Source of the DNA: Cyclobacteriaceae bacterium
GTDB taxonomy: Bacteria; Bacteroidota; Bacteroidia; Cytophagales; Cyclobacteriaceae
NCBI GenBank assembly: GCA_022841475.1
Contig: JALHRJ010000016.1
Span: 1-64,000, forward strand
Direction of reading: 5' to 3'
DNA length: 64,000 nucleotides
Shown piece by piece: positions 34,853 through 43,523 of the stretch; position 1 is the first letter of the stretch; every line of letters begins with the position of its first letter. The notes beneath the pieces are model-generated. The model did not search any database. It was not told where the DNA came from and saw nothing but the letters and a program-made list of their open reading frames with translations. Made by a program: the position numbers and the translations under genes.

Positions 34853-36358
34853 ATGAATCAAATAAAATATCCCTCCTTATATCAAATCAATACACGGGTA
34901 TGGCTCACCGAACTTTCACAGAATCTTGGCCGACCCGCTACCCTTGATGATATTCCAGATAGTGAGCTGGACCATCTGGCCAACCTGGGTATTGATTGGA
35001 TTTGGTTTTTAAGCGTATGGACTACGGGTGAAAAGGCACGCAAAATTTCGGCTGAAAGTCCAGAATGGAGACATGAGTTTGAACAGACATTGCCGGACCT
35101 TAGTGACAAGGATATTGGCGGTTCAGGTTTTGCTATTGCTGATTACCAGGTTAATCCTAACCTGGGGGGGGATGCTGCGTTGAAGCGGCTTCGCGAAAAA
35201 TTGAAAAGCCGGGGACTTAAGTTGATGCTCGATTTTGTTCCAAATCACATGGGCCCCGATCATCCGTGGATTACTTCGCATCCGGAATATTTTGTTTCCG
35301 GAACCGAAGTCAACCTTGCACAAACCCCACAGAATTACACCCGAGTAAAAAGTAGTAAAGGAGAGTTGATCCTCGCGTATGGCCGAGACCCATACTTTTC
35401 CGGCTGGGCCGATACTGTACAATTGGATTACAGCAATCCGGCAACGGTAAATGCCATGATGAAAGAACTCGTGCGCATCTCTGGCCACTGTGATGGCTTG
35501 CGATGTGATATGGCCATGCTCATGCTACCCGATGTATTTGAAAGGACATGGGGTCGCAAAGCAAAATCATTCTGGCCTGAATCCATCAAGGCTGTTCGTG
35601 ATAAGCATCCTCAATTTTGTTTTCTGGCTGAAGTGTATTGGGATATGGAATGGACACTTCAGCAACTAGGCTTTGATTACGCCTATGATAAACGATTATA
35701 TGATCGCTTGCGGGAAGGCCACGTTCCGTTTATTCGAGGACATTTTCATGCCGCAATGGATTACCAGAATAAGCTGGCCCGTTTCATCGAAAACCATGAT
35801 GAACCACGGGCGGCCGTAACTTTTGGAACGGATCAACATAAGTCCGCAGCAGTGATTACCTATTTATCACCGGGCATGCGATTCTTTCATCAAGGACAAT
35901 TGGAAGGCAGGACGAAAAGAATTTCACCGCATCTGATACGCGCACCGCACGAGCCGCTCAATGCGGAGTTGCAAACTTTTTACGCATCGCTGCTTAATGT
36001 ATTAAAAGTAACCCTGCTTCGGAGTGGTGTGTGGAAACTTCTTTGGTGCGCCCCTGCCTGGGAAGGTAATGGTTCCTATGATTCATTCATTGCATTTGGC
36101 TGGCGTGGCCACGAAGGTGAAAAGTTGGTTGTGGTAGTAAACTATAAACCTCATTCATCACAGTGCTACCTGCAACTGCCTTTCACCGATCTCAGCGGGT
36201 CAATCTGGACACTCCAGGACTTATTGAGTGAAGCCTCTTACGATCGTGATGGCGATGATCTGCACGAGGGTGGGCTCTATCTGGATATGAAGCCCTGGCA
36301 GTATCATGTTTTTGAAATGAAAAAGCTTACTGTGGATGCAAAGGGTATCCTATTGTAG
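34853..36358 (+). CDS. GH13 alpha-amylase-family enzyme, cytoplasmic
   Basis: 501 residues from ATG 34853; a longer frame to 34811 would add residues not seen in such enzymes. The barrel motifs are LMLDFVPNHMGP (region I, about residue 124), GLRCDMAML with nucleophile Asp219 (region II), FLAEVYWDMEW with acid/base Glu260 (region III) and FIENHDEPRAA with Asp316 (region IV). All catalytic residues are present. No signal peptide, so it acts on intracellular maltodextrin, sucrose or trehalose-type substrates; a transferase or hydrolase cannot be separated by eye. It ends in a strong bidirectional terminator at 36461-36493. Confidence 0.93.
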   Translation: MNQIKYPSLYQINTRVWLTELSQNLGRPATLDDIPDSELDHLANLGIDWIWFLSVWTTGEKARKISAESPEWRHEFEQTLPDLSDKDIGGSGFAIADYQVNPNLGGDAALKRLREKLKSRGLKLMLDFVPNHMGPDHPWITSHPEYFVSGTEVNLAQTPQNYTRVKSSKGELILAYGRDPYFSGWADTVQLDYSNPATVNAMMKELVRISGHCDGLRCDMAMLMLPDVFERTWGRKAKSFWPESIKAVRDKHPQFCFLAEVYWDMEWTLQQLGFDYAYDKRLYDRLREGHVPFIRGHFHAAMDYQNKLARFIENHDEPRAAVTFGTDQHKSAAVITYLSPGMRFFHQGQLEGRTKRISPHLIRAPHEPLNAELQTFYASLLNVLKVTLLRSGVWKLLWCAPAWEGNGSYDSFIAFGWRGHEGEKLVVVVNYKPHSSQCYLQLPFTDLSGSIWTLQDLLSEASYDRDGDDLHEGGLYLDMKPWQYHVFEMKKLTVDAKGILL

Positions 36359-36460
36359 ATGACTGCATTTGTATGAGGAATGGTGTTTCTCTTGTAAAAA
36401 ATATTGATAACATGCTGAGGGCGAACCATGATGAGATGAAAGATTTTTTGAAAAATTCAG

Positions 36461-36493
36461 AAAAAAAGCTCCGAAATTTTTCGGAGTTTTTTT
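36461..36493. terminator. Strong bidirectional rho-independent terminator
   Basis: CTCCGAAA (36469-36476), two-base loop, TTTCGGAG (36479-36486), flanked by seven A residues on the left and seven T residues on the right. It separates the convergent GH13 (+) and DUF6588 (-) genes, and works on both strands because of the mirrored A and T tracts. Confidence 0.9.
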
Positions 36494-36510
36494 ATTAGTA
36501 CTGTTCACGC

Positions 36511-37536
36511 TCAACGCACATTAATTCCAAATCCTACATTTAATGCATTATACTGTCCTAATGTATAATCGCCATGAAATGTAAACACAGCCAACTTAAG
36601 GCGCATGCCACCGGTTGCCCTGAAACCTGAGGTAGAAAAGTCAAGATTCACCGGGTCAGTAGCCTCTGGTGTTCCATCATCATCCAGATCGTAGGTTCCT
36701 TTCATGGCCAGGTTGGAAGAACCGAAATCATAGCCTAATCCACCATAGAAAGTAAGTACAGAAATCTTTTTAGAAGCGAGCGCCTGGATGGTCGTGGAAC
36801 TAAACTCGATCACACCTTTTTGATTGCTACCCGCGCTGGCGTCAATACCTAATTCAGCTTTCATTTTGGTATATCCCACAAACATGGATAGATCAAAAGG
36901 GATCACTTTAATGCCTGGAATATATTGTTTAACATCATGTATGATGCCAATCCCAAATAAATTGAATTGGAAATCCTGCATTTTCACAGTCGGTGCAAAC
37001 CGAACTTTCAACTCGAAGCTTTTTGGAAGACCAATACCCAGTTGATACATAGGTACCGGAAAAGCATCAGCAATTTTGATAGCATCTTTTAGACTCTGTC
37101 CTTCTGGACCCAAAAAGGTATCGCCAGTATCAACATATTCATAGGTGGGTGATTTAGACGGTCCAAAAATAGTAGGCACGTTTCCTGAGCCGGTAGGGCT
37201 TATCGTTTGTCCATCATAAGAGATAAGTTTAACATCGGTCAGCGTATTATTATCAACCTTGTATAATTGGTCCGAACTGGGGAGGTACATAAGCGTGCCG
37301 GTAAATGTCAAATCAAAACCAAGAGTCTTATGGGTTTTTGCCGTATTGTACCAGCCATGGTTTAAACCGGCCCCCAAGGCACGCATGGCCGGGCCAGCAT
37401 ATCCTTCGGCCAAAATGTTAGCATCTCGTAAACTTCCTTTCATTAGGTCGTCAAAATTATCTTGTGCTATGGATGCCTGAGGTTGGAGATACATCATCCA
37501 TAAAAAAAATAAGGCTGCTGCTTTGAAGGTCTTCAT
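36511..37536 (-). CDS. DUF6588-family exported protein
   Basis: 341 residues with a signal peptide (MKTFKAAALFFLWMMYLQPQ, cleavage after the following ASIAQ). The mature part opens with a helical NFDDLMKGSLRDANILAEGY segment, followed by many short amphipathic strands (GLNHGWYNTAKTHKTLGFDL, LPKSFELKVRFAPTVK, VNLDFSTSGFRATGGMRLKL) and ends in the aromatic-free tail NVGFGINVR. This resembles an outer-membrane beta-barrel or periplasmic beta protein; the DUF6588 family name is from memory of related sequences. Function is unknown. Confidence 0.7.
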   Translation of the reverse strand: MKTFKAAALFFLWMMYLQPQASIAQDNFDDLMKGSLRDANILAEGYAGPAMRALGAGLNHGWYNTAKTHKTLGFDLTFTGTLMYLPSSDQLYKVDNNTLTDVKLISYDGQTISPTGSGNVPTIFGPSKSPTYEYVDTGDTFLGPEGQSLKDAIKIADAFPVPMYQLGIGLPKSFELKVRFAPTVKMQDFQFNLFGIGIIHDVKQYIPGIKVIPFDLSMFVGYTKMKAELGIDASAGSNQKGVIEFSSTTIQALASKKISVLTFYGGLGYDFGSSNLAMKGTYDLDDDGTPEATDPVNLDFSTSGFRATGGMRLKLAVFTFHGDYTLGQYNALNVGFGINVR

Positions 37537-37736
37537 ACGAGGTAGCTAGGTTTTGTTATTACTTCTGAATTCGAATGCAGGCGTTAAGATAACCCTAATA
37601 ATTAAAAATTTTCAGAATTATTTTAGCAAAGGGAGACACACAAAGCCTTAACAAGAAAAAGAAATCCGGTCATCATCAAGCCTTAGGCCTGCCAGATTTG
37701 AGATGTAGAATGAGATTCCGGCTCAAAGCCTGCCTA

Positions 37737-37766
37737 TGCCTGCTCCGCTATTTGGTGGAGCAGGCA
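37737..37766. repeat. Perfect 10-bp hairpin in a G/C-rich repeat-like stretch
   Basis: TGCCTGCTCC (37737-37746), loop GCTATTTGGT and GGAGCAGGCA (37757-37766). It lies in the ~294-base gap between the DUF6588 and DUF2807 genes. The flanking CCTGCC/GGCAGG words resemble hairpin repeats scattered in Bacteroidota genomes. There is no T tract, so it is more likely a dispersed repeat or mRNA 3' end structure than a terminator. Confidence 0.6.
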
Positions 37767-37830
37767 GGGGAATGATATTTCCAATTTTAATTGACTTTTG
37801 AGATAGTCCTTTTTTGCATAGTGTTGAATG

Positions 37831-38577
37831 CTAATTCATCGTTCGGATATCTGCCTTGCCGATAATAATTCCTTTATTAATATATGAGGTGCCTCCAACA
37901 TTTACCTCGGGTTCGCCAAAGGCATTGATTCGTACTTCATCGCTTGCAGTTACAGTCAGGCGTCCTTCTCCGTAGATGTTACTTGAGACAGTGGTGCTGG
38001 CTAGTGCCCGTGTATCTACCTTATTCTCTCCATAAAGACGATAACGTTGGTGGGCAGCCTTTCCACCGTTGATGTTAATTCGATTCTCACCATATACCAC
38101 AGCTTTGAACTTTTGAGTTTGCAACGAATCAAAGGTTATCTCGGACTGTCCATAAACTTTAAGTTTAAAGTTTTCGTTTTCCAGCAGCCCGCGACTGGCG
38201 ACTTCCTGTTCACCGCGTACTTCCAGCGATTTAAGTTGTGTGTAAGTAACATAGGCAGTTATTTCAACATCGCGATAGATGCTTGTTTTTGAATTATAGT
38301 CATCGTTTGTGCGCTCGCGTTTGTCAACGATGCGGGCCTGATCCAGGTAGAGGTTCAATTTGTTACCCTCCACTTCTATGTTAATCTTACCAGGATTAAT
38401 GTTTGAATAAATAACACGAATAGATTCCTGATCTCCTTTTTGTAAAATCAGATTGATCTTGGGCGACACGGTAATCCGGCTAAATGAACTTAATTTCTTT
38501 TCAAACTCCTGTGCAAAGCTTGAGCTACCACTCGTCACGAGGACAGCAAAAATCAGGTATTGGGCTATTTTTTTCAT
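37831..38577 (-). CDS. DUF2807 (putative auto-transporter adhesin head GIN) protein
   Basis: 248 residues from ATG 38577; the frame extends to 38607, but MKKIAQYLIFAVLVTSGSSS begins a proper signal peptide. The mature region is a repetitive beta structure (FSRITVSPKINLILQKGDQE, VYGQSEITFDSLQ, VYGENRININGGKAAHQRYR, IYGEGRLTVTASDEVRINAF) ending GGTSYINKGII, the hallmark of DUF2807. These proteins are exported, with unknown role; names with adhesin are based on fold only. It sits just downstream of the three permease genes, on the same strand but 45 bases apart from the first. Confidence 0.82.
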   Translation of the reverse strand: MKKIAQYLIFAVLVTSGSSSFAQEFEKKLSSFSRITVSPKINLILQKGDQESIRVIYSNINPGKINIEVEGNKLNLYLDQARIVDKRERTNDDYNSKTSIYRDVEITAYVTYTQLKSLEVRGEQEVASRGLLENENFKLKVYGQSEITFDSLQTQKFKAVVYGENRININGGKAAHQRYRLYGENKVDTRALASTTVSSNIYGEGRLTVTASDEVRINAFGEPEVNVGGTSYINKGIIIGKADIRTMN

Positions 38578-38622
38578 GGTTTCTTTGTTTTGGTAGTAAG
38601 ACAACACTCCAACAAAATACCC

Positions 38623-40983
38623 CTATTCGCTCCGTAAACTTTCCACGGGATTGCGAAGGGCAGCTTTTATCGCCTGCGTGCTAACCGTTAGCCAGGAAAT
38701 CAAAATACTCAGCATGGCAGTGCCTGCAAAAATCCACCAGGTTAATTCAGTTCGGTAGGTATAGTTGTGTAACCATTGGCTAAGCAAATACCAACCGATA
38801 GGTGTACCGATTGCAATAGCGATCAGCATAGGGCGTACAAAATCTTTTGAAAGCAAAAGAGTAATATTTTGTACCGATCCGCCAAGCACTTTACGGATCC
38901 CTATTTCTTTAGTACGCTGTTCGGCCACAAACGTGGCAAGACCAAATAAACCTAAACAAGTAATGATGATAGACAGTACACAAAAGTGAAGCACAATGGA
39001 TAACGCCCGCTGTTCATTTTGATATTGCAGATTTATGCGTTCGTCAACAAAGCCAAAGTTCAGTGGGTTTTCCGTATCGAACTTCCCATAAAGGGCAGGT
39101 AATTTATCGACAAGTGCAGCCACCTGATTAGCCTTTACTTTAACCATCATGTTAAAATAAAACTCCTTGGGTCGATGCCTCATAATAAACGGTTCAATAC
39201 CCATTGAAAGTGGGCGAAAGTTGAAATCTTTTACTATGCCAATAATGGAACCAGGTAAGCCCCAAAAAACAACGCGCTTGCCCAGTGCTTCACCGTGCTG
39301 AAAACCCATTTGCCGCGAAGCAGTTTCGTTAATAATGTAAGCTACGGTATCTGATTTTACGTCTTGTGAAAAGTTGCGGCCATAAACCATTTTCATGTCC
39401 ATCAGCGGAATGACATGTGGGTTGGCATTCATTTGTGTAATAGTAATTTGTTGGCCGGGTAGTTGGCCTTCCCATTCTATGTTGCTGTAATTTTCGTTGT
39501 TCACAAAAATTGAAGTAGTGGCTGCGGCTTGTTCTACTTCCACTTGCTTCAATAGTTCTTCCCTGAAGGTTTCACTTTTCTCTTTAAGTGGGCCGTTAAG
39601 GCTTATGAACATTACTTGTTCTTTGTCGAACCCTAATTCTTTGCCTTGTACATATTCTACCTGACGATAGATCACCACGGCACCTACCATGAGTAAAAAC
39701 GATAAGCAAAATTGCGCAACCACTAACGTTTCACGTAGAGACTTACCGCTTCGTCCGGTCATCAGTCCTTTAAGTGATTTTACAGGGTTCATAACTGACA
39801 TGCGTGCTGCTGGATAGATACTTGCCAAAAAACCTATGAGCAAGGTAAAAGCAAGCAATGCAAATGAGAACAAATAGTTAATAGGTGAAAGACTGATCTC
39901 CGTGCCGATAAGACTGCTAAAGTAGGGAAGCATGAGATCTATGAGACCCCGCGAGATAAGGGCAGCTATAACGACAACTGCAATGGACTCGCCTAGAAAC
40001 TGCACGAAAATTTGCTGGCGTGTTGCTCCAATAGTTTTCCGGATGCCCACTTCTTTTGATCGCTTGCCCGACTGTGCAGTGGCCAGATTGATAAAGTTGA
40101 AACAGGCAATCAATAAAATGCCAATCCCTATCCCAGTGAAAATCCTGATATAAGTAATATTACCTTGCTGGGTCCAATAGTCATAGGCCAGCGGATGCAG
40201 GTACATATCTTTAATGGACTGCGTTGAAACGCTAAAGCTAGCTTGCGGATCACGCTTTATCAATACATCCTTAATTTTTGTATTGAAGTCATCTATAGAA
40301 TGGCCGGGTACTAACTCTACAAACGTATTAAAGTTAAAGCTGCTCCAATTGTAACTCCAACGATCTGGTACCAAATGCTCAAAAGAAAGCAGGAAGTCGA
40401 AATGCAGTGAGGACTGTGCGGGCTGATCTTTGAACACGCCTACGGCAACAAAATCAGTTTCATTGTTCAATCGAAAGGTGGTTCCCATAATATCCGACCG
40501 GGTTTGCCAGTCTTTGCCAAAATATTTATGCGCCATGCTTTCGCTTAGCAACAGGTGATTAGGTTGCGTAAGAACTGTCCTGGTATCACCACTTATCAGT
40601 GGAAAATCAAATAGTTTTAGTAGTGAGTTGTCAGCAAAGTAGATGTTGTTTTCAGAAAATAGAGCTTGGGTTGTTTTAAGTACACCACTCCACTTTCCTA
40701 ACCGTGCGGTATTGACTATTTCCGGAAATGTGGTTTTTAATTCGGGTGCCAAAGGCCCGGGGGTAACGGCTCCAATTTCATTTTTATCTTTTTGTTGCAG
40801 CGTGATTCGATATAGATTTTCTGCTTTCGAATGATAATGATCTCGGGTTACTTCGCGCCATGCGTACACCAATATGATGGTGCTACAGGTAATACCAAGC
40901 ACCAATCCAATAATATTGATGGAGGAAAACAACGGTGAGCGAAGTAGATTTCGCAAGCCGATAAGAAAATAATTTCTGAGCAT
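38623..40983 (-). CDS. FtsX/MacB-type ABC permease, first of three
   Basis: 786 residues. TM1 at about 18-42 (SSINIIGLVLGITCSTIILV), then a large periplasmic MacB_PCD domain, three membrane spans at 280-405 with the SYPAARMSVMNP-like loop (PAARMSVMNPVKSLKG), a fourth span near 425, a second periplasmic domain and three final spans from about 668 with the motif RTKEIGIRKVLGGSVQNITL. This double FtsX arrangement without an ATPase domain is typical of Bacteroidota. A separate MacB-like ATP-binding protein must come from elsewhere. The EIGIRK motif is in the cytoplasmic loop that contacts the ATPase. Exported substrate unknown. Confidence 0.9.
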   Translation of the reverse strand: MLRNYFLIGLRNLLRSPLFSSINIIGLVLGITCSTIILVYAWREVTRDHYHSKAENLYRITLQQKDKNEIGAVTPGPLAPELKTTFPEIVNTARLGKWSGVLKTTQALFSENNIYFADNSLLKLFDFPLISGDTRTVLTQPNHLLLSESMAHKYFGKDWQTRSDIMGTTFRLNNETDFVAVGVFKDQPAQSSLHFDFLLSFEHLVPDRWSYNWSSFNFNTFVELVPGHSIDDFNTKIKDVLIKRDPQASFSVSTQSIKDMYLHPLAYDYWTQQGNITYIRIFTGIGIGILLIACFNFINLATAQSGKRSKEVGIRKTIGATRQQIFVQFLGESIAVVVIAALISRGLIDLMLPYFSSLIGTEISLSPINYLFSFALLAFTLLIGFLASIYPAARMSVMNPVKSLKGLMTGRSGKSLRETLVVAQFCLSFLLMVGAVVIYRQVEYVQGKELGFDKEQVMFISLNGPLKEKSETFREELLKQVEVEQAAATTSIFVNNENYSNIEWEGQLPGQQITITQMNANPHVIPLMDMKMVYGRNFSQDVKSDTVAYIINETASRQMGFQHGEALGKRVVFWGLPGSIIGIVKDFNFRPLSMGIEPFIMRHRPKEFYFNMMVKVKANQVAALVDKLPALYGKFDTENPLNFGFVDERINLQYQNEQRALSIVLHFCVLSIIITCLGLFGLATFVAEQRTKEIGIRKVLGGSVQNITLLLSKDFVRPMLIAIAIGTPIGWYLLSQWLHNYTYRTELTWWIFAGTAMLSILISWLTVSTQAIKAALRNPVESLRSE

Positions 40984-41032
40984 TTAGTTAGTTAATATTA
41001 TTGAATCAAAATGTGCTTTATTGGAAGTTACT

Positions 41033-43462
41033 TTATTCACTTCTCAAACTCTGTGAGGGATTGGCCGTGGCAGCTCGCAAAGCCTGGGTGCTTACAATTA
41101 AGATTGCAAACAATAAAGCAAGAGTCCCAGCCACCAGTAAAACCCACCAGGGAAAATCAATATGGTACGGATAACGCTGAAGAAATTTGTCCAGGGCCCA
41201 CCAGGCAGCTGGCGCAGCAATAATGAAAGAAACAATGACCAACCTTGAAAAATCTTTTGTCATTAAAAAGATAAGATTAGGAACAGTGGCACCCATCACT
41301 TTTCTAATACCAATTTCTTTGGTTCGCTGTTCTGCACTAAAAGCTGCGAGACCTAAGAGCCCTAAACAGGCAATAAGAATCGCCAGGCCTGTGAAGATTA
41401 TAAAAAGTTGACCCATGCGTTGTTCGGATCGGAAGGTTGCATCGAAATTCGCATCCAGAAAACTGTATTCAAATGGTGCATCAGGCGCATATTTTTTCCA
41501 GGCACTTTCAACAATGGCCAGATTTTTTTGTACATCACCTGAGGCAAATCTAACTCCCATCTCAAAGTTTGGTTCACCGCCTAAGAAGATGATCATAGGG
41601 CGGATCGTGCTTTTTAATGTCTCAAAATTGAAATCTTTCAACACCCCAATTACTTCTACCTCTCTTTCTTCCATGGTATTAAATCGGGACATAATTTTCT
41701 TTCCCTCAAAAGAATCCCAACCAAATTGTCGCATAGCGGTTTCGTTTATTAAAATTCGACTGGAGTCGGCAGGAAAGTCGCGCGAAAAGAAACGACCTGC
41801 CACTACTTCATAGCCCATTGTTTTGATCAGATCATAGTCAACGGTATAAATTGTTAGCAAATGTTCTTCCCCGGATTCTACAATTCGAAACGTAGAATTC
41901 CAATCAATGTAAGGGGGCATGCGGTTGGAATAGGTAGCTGCAATAATCTCTGGATATTGAAGTAATTCATTTTTAAAAGCAGCACTGTTCTTTGTAAGAT
42001 TCATCGTGTGCATCATACAAAGTATATTGTCTTTGTTAAATCCAAGATTTTGTTTTTGAATGTATTTCAATTGTTGAAACACGATCAGGGTTGCAATGAT
42101 AAGTGAGATGGAGATAAAAAACTGAAACACCACCAGTCCATTTCTTACCCCCGAACTTTTCATGCAGGCACGTACTTTTCCTTTTAATACTTCGGCTGGC
42201 TTGAACGCGGTAAGGTAAAAGGCAGGATAACTTCCTGCTATCAGGCCAATCACCAATGTGAATACAACCAGGCCAATGATAAAGGTTGGATTGAAAATAC
42301 TGCTAAACGTGATGTTCTTAGTGGTTATTATATTGAATGGATCCAGCGCCAGTGACACCAGCACGAGGCCTAATACAACAGCCACAATTGTATACAGATA
42401 AGATTCAACCATGAATTGACCGACCAGGCGGTTCCGTAAGGCGCCAATAGTTTTTCGTATACCTACTTCTTTGGCGCGGTTTGCGGCACGAGCGGTGCTT
42501 AAATTCATAAAGTTGATGCAGGCCAGTAGAATAATCATGCCTGCAATGGTGCCAATCAAATACAGGTATTCAAGATTACCATTGGGTTCCAACTCATCAG
42601 AGAATTGAGAACGTAAGTGAATATCAAGAAGACGCTGACTTTCAAAACCAACCATGCTTCCGGAATTAGTAAACTGTTGCAAGTCCATTTTAAGAAATTG
42701 CTGAATTTCTTTCGCTACATACGTTTCTACAAAATAATTATACTTGTCATTAACACTTTCAATTTTACCTGCTGGATGGATTTTAAAGTATGTGACCACA
42801 GCACTATTCAGCCACATGGGATAATCCAACAATTCTGAAGTTGTTAGGGAAAGTAAAAAATCAAACTTAAGATGCGTATTGTGCGGCACATCAGCGGCAA
42901 TTCCCGTAACCTCAGCTTTTGTTTCCCCCTGACTACCAATAGCGAATGTCTTGCCGATAGGGGATAGGTCACCCGGCCCATTGTAGCCAAAATATTTTCG
43001 GGCAGTTGATTCTGTAATGACGATTTTGTTGGGTCCGTCTAGCACTGTTTTCGGATTTCCTACCAGAAGTTTGTAGGCATAGAATTCGAAGAAATTGGAA
43101 TCACTCAATAAGAAATTTCTTTCGGTAAAGGTTTTGTCTTCGTAGCGTACTGGAATGGTGTTCCATTTTGCAATCCGCAAAGTGGATTCAACAGCAGGAA
43201 CATCCTTTAGTAAAGTTTCAGCCATGGGTATCCCCGTAAACACTGTGGCGATTTCTCTATCCTGCAGTTTGGCTTTGAAAGTAGCCCGATAAGTTCTGTT
43301 GGCATCCGGATGGAATTTATCATAACTGAGCTCATCGGTGATATAGAGCATCAGCAATAGCGTACTGGTTATACCAAGCGTAAGTCCTAAAATATTTATC
43401 GCTGAATAGGACTTTTGCCGCATCAGGATGCGGAAAGCTGTGGTAAGGTAATTGCGAATCAT
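41033..43462 (-). CDS. FtsX/MacB-type ABC permease, second of three
   Basis: 809 residues with the same layout as its neighbours: TM1 (SAINILGLTLGITSTLLLML), MacB_PCD domain, three spans from about 283, the loop YPAFYLTAFKPAEVLKGKVR, a fourth span, a second periplasmic domain and three C-terminal spans. The motif RTKEIGIRKVMGATVPNLIF occurs near residue 690. The C-terminal tail RAATANPSQSLRSE is identical to that of the third permease, showing they are paralogues. Distance to the neighbours is 49 and 61 bases. It may work as a heterodimer with one of them. Confidence 0.9.
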   Translation of the reverse strand: MIRNYLTTAFRILMRQKSYSAINILGLTLGITSTLLLMLYITDELSYDKFHPDANRTYRATFKAKLQDREIATVFTGIPMAETLLKDVPAVESTLRIAKWNTIPVRYEDKTFTERNFLLSDSNFFEFYAYKLLVGNPKTVLDGPNKIVITESTARKYFGYNGPGDLSPIGKTFAIGSQGETKAEVTGIAADVPHNTHLKFDFLLSLTTSELLDYPMWLNSAVVTYFKIHPAGKIESVNDKYNYFVETYVAKEIQQFLKMDLQQFTNSGSMVGFESQRLLDIHLRSQFSDELEPNGNLEYLYLIGTIAGMIILLACINFMNLSTARAANRAKEVGIRKTIGALRNRLVGQFMVESYLYTIVAVVLGLVLVSLALDPFNIITTKNITFSSIFNPTFIIGLVVFTLVIGLIAGSYPAFYLTAFKPAEVLKGKVRACMKSSGVRNGLVVFQFFISISLIIATLIVFQQLKYIQKQNLGFNKDNILCMMHTMNLTKNSAAFKNELLQYPEIIAATYSNRMPPYIDWNSTFRIVESGEEHLLTIYTVDYDLIKTMGYEVVAGRFFSRDFPADSSRILINETAMRQFGWDSFEGKKIMSRFNTMEEREVEVIGVLKDFNFETLKSTIRPMIIFLGGEPNFEMGVRFASGDVQKNLAIVESAWKKYAPDAPFEYSFLDANFDATFRSEQRMGQLFIIFTGLAILIACLGLLGLAAFSAEQRTKEIGIRKVMGATVPNLIFLMTKDFSRLVIVSFIIAAPAAWWALDKFLQRYPYHIDFPWWVLLVAGTLALLFAILIVSTQALRAATANPSQSLRSE

Positions 43463-43523
43463 GATCTGATATTTTTAGTGCTAATTAATTTACTCCATTT
43501 ATGTAAGACAGAATATTTACTAT

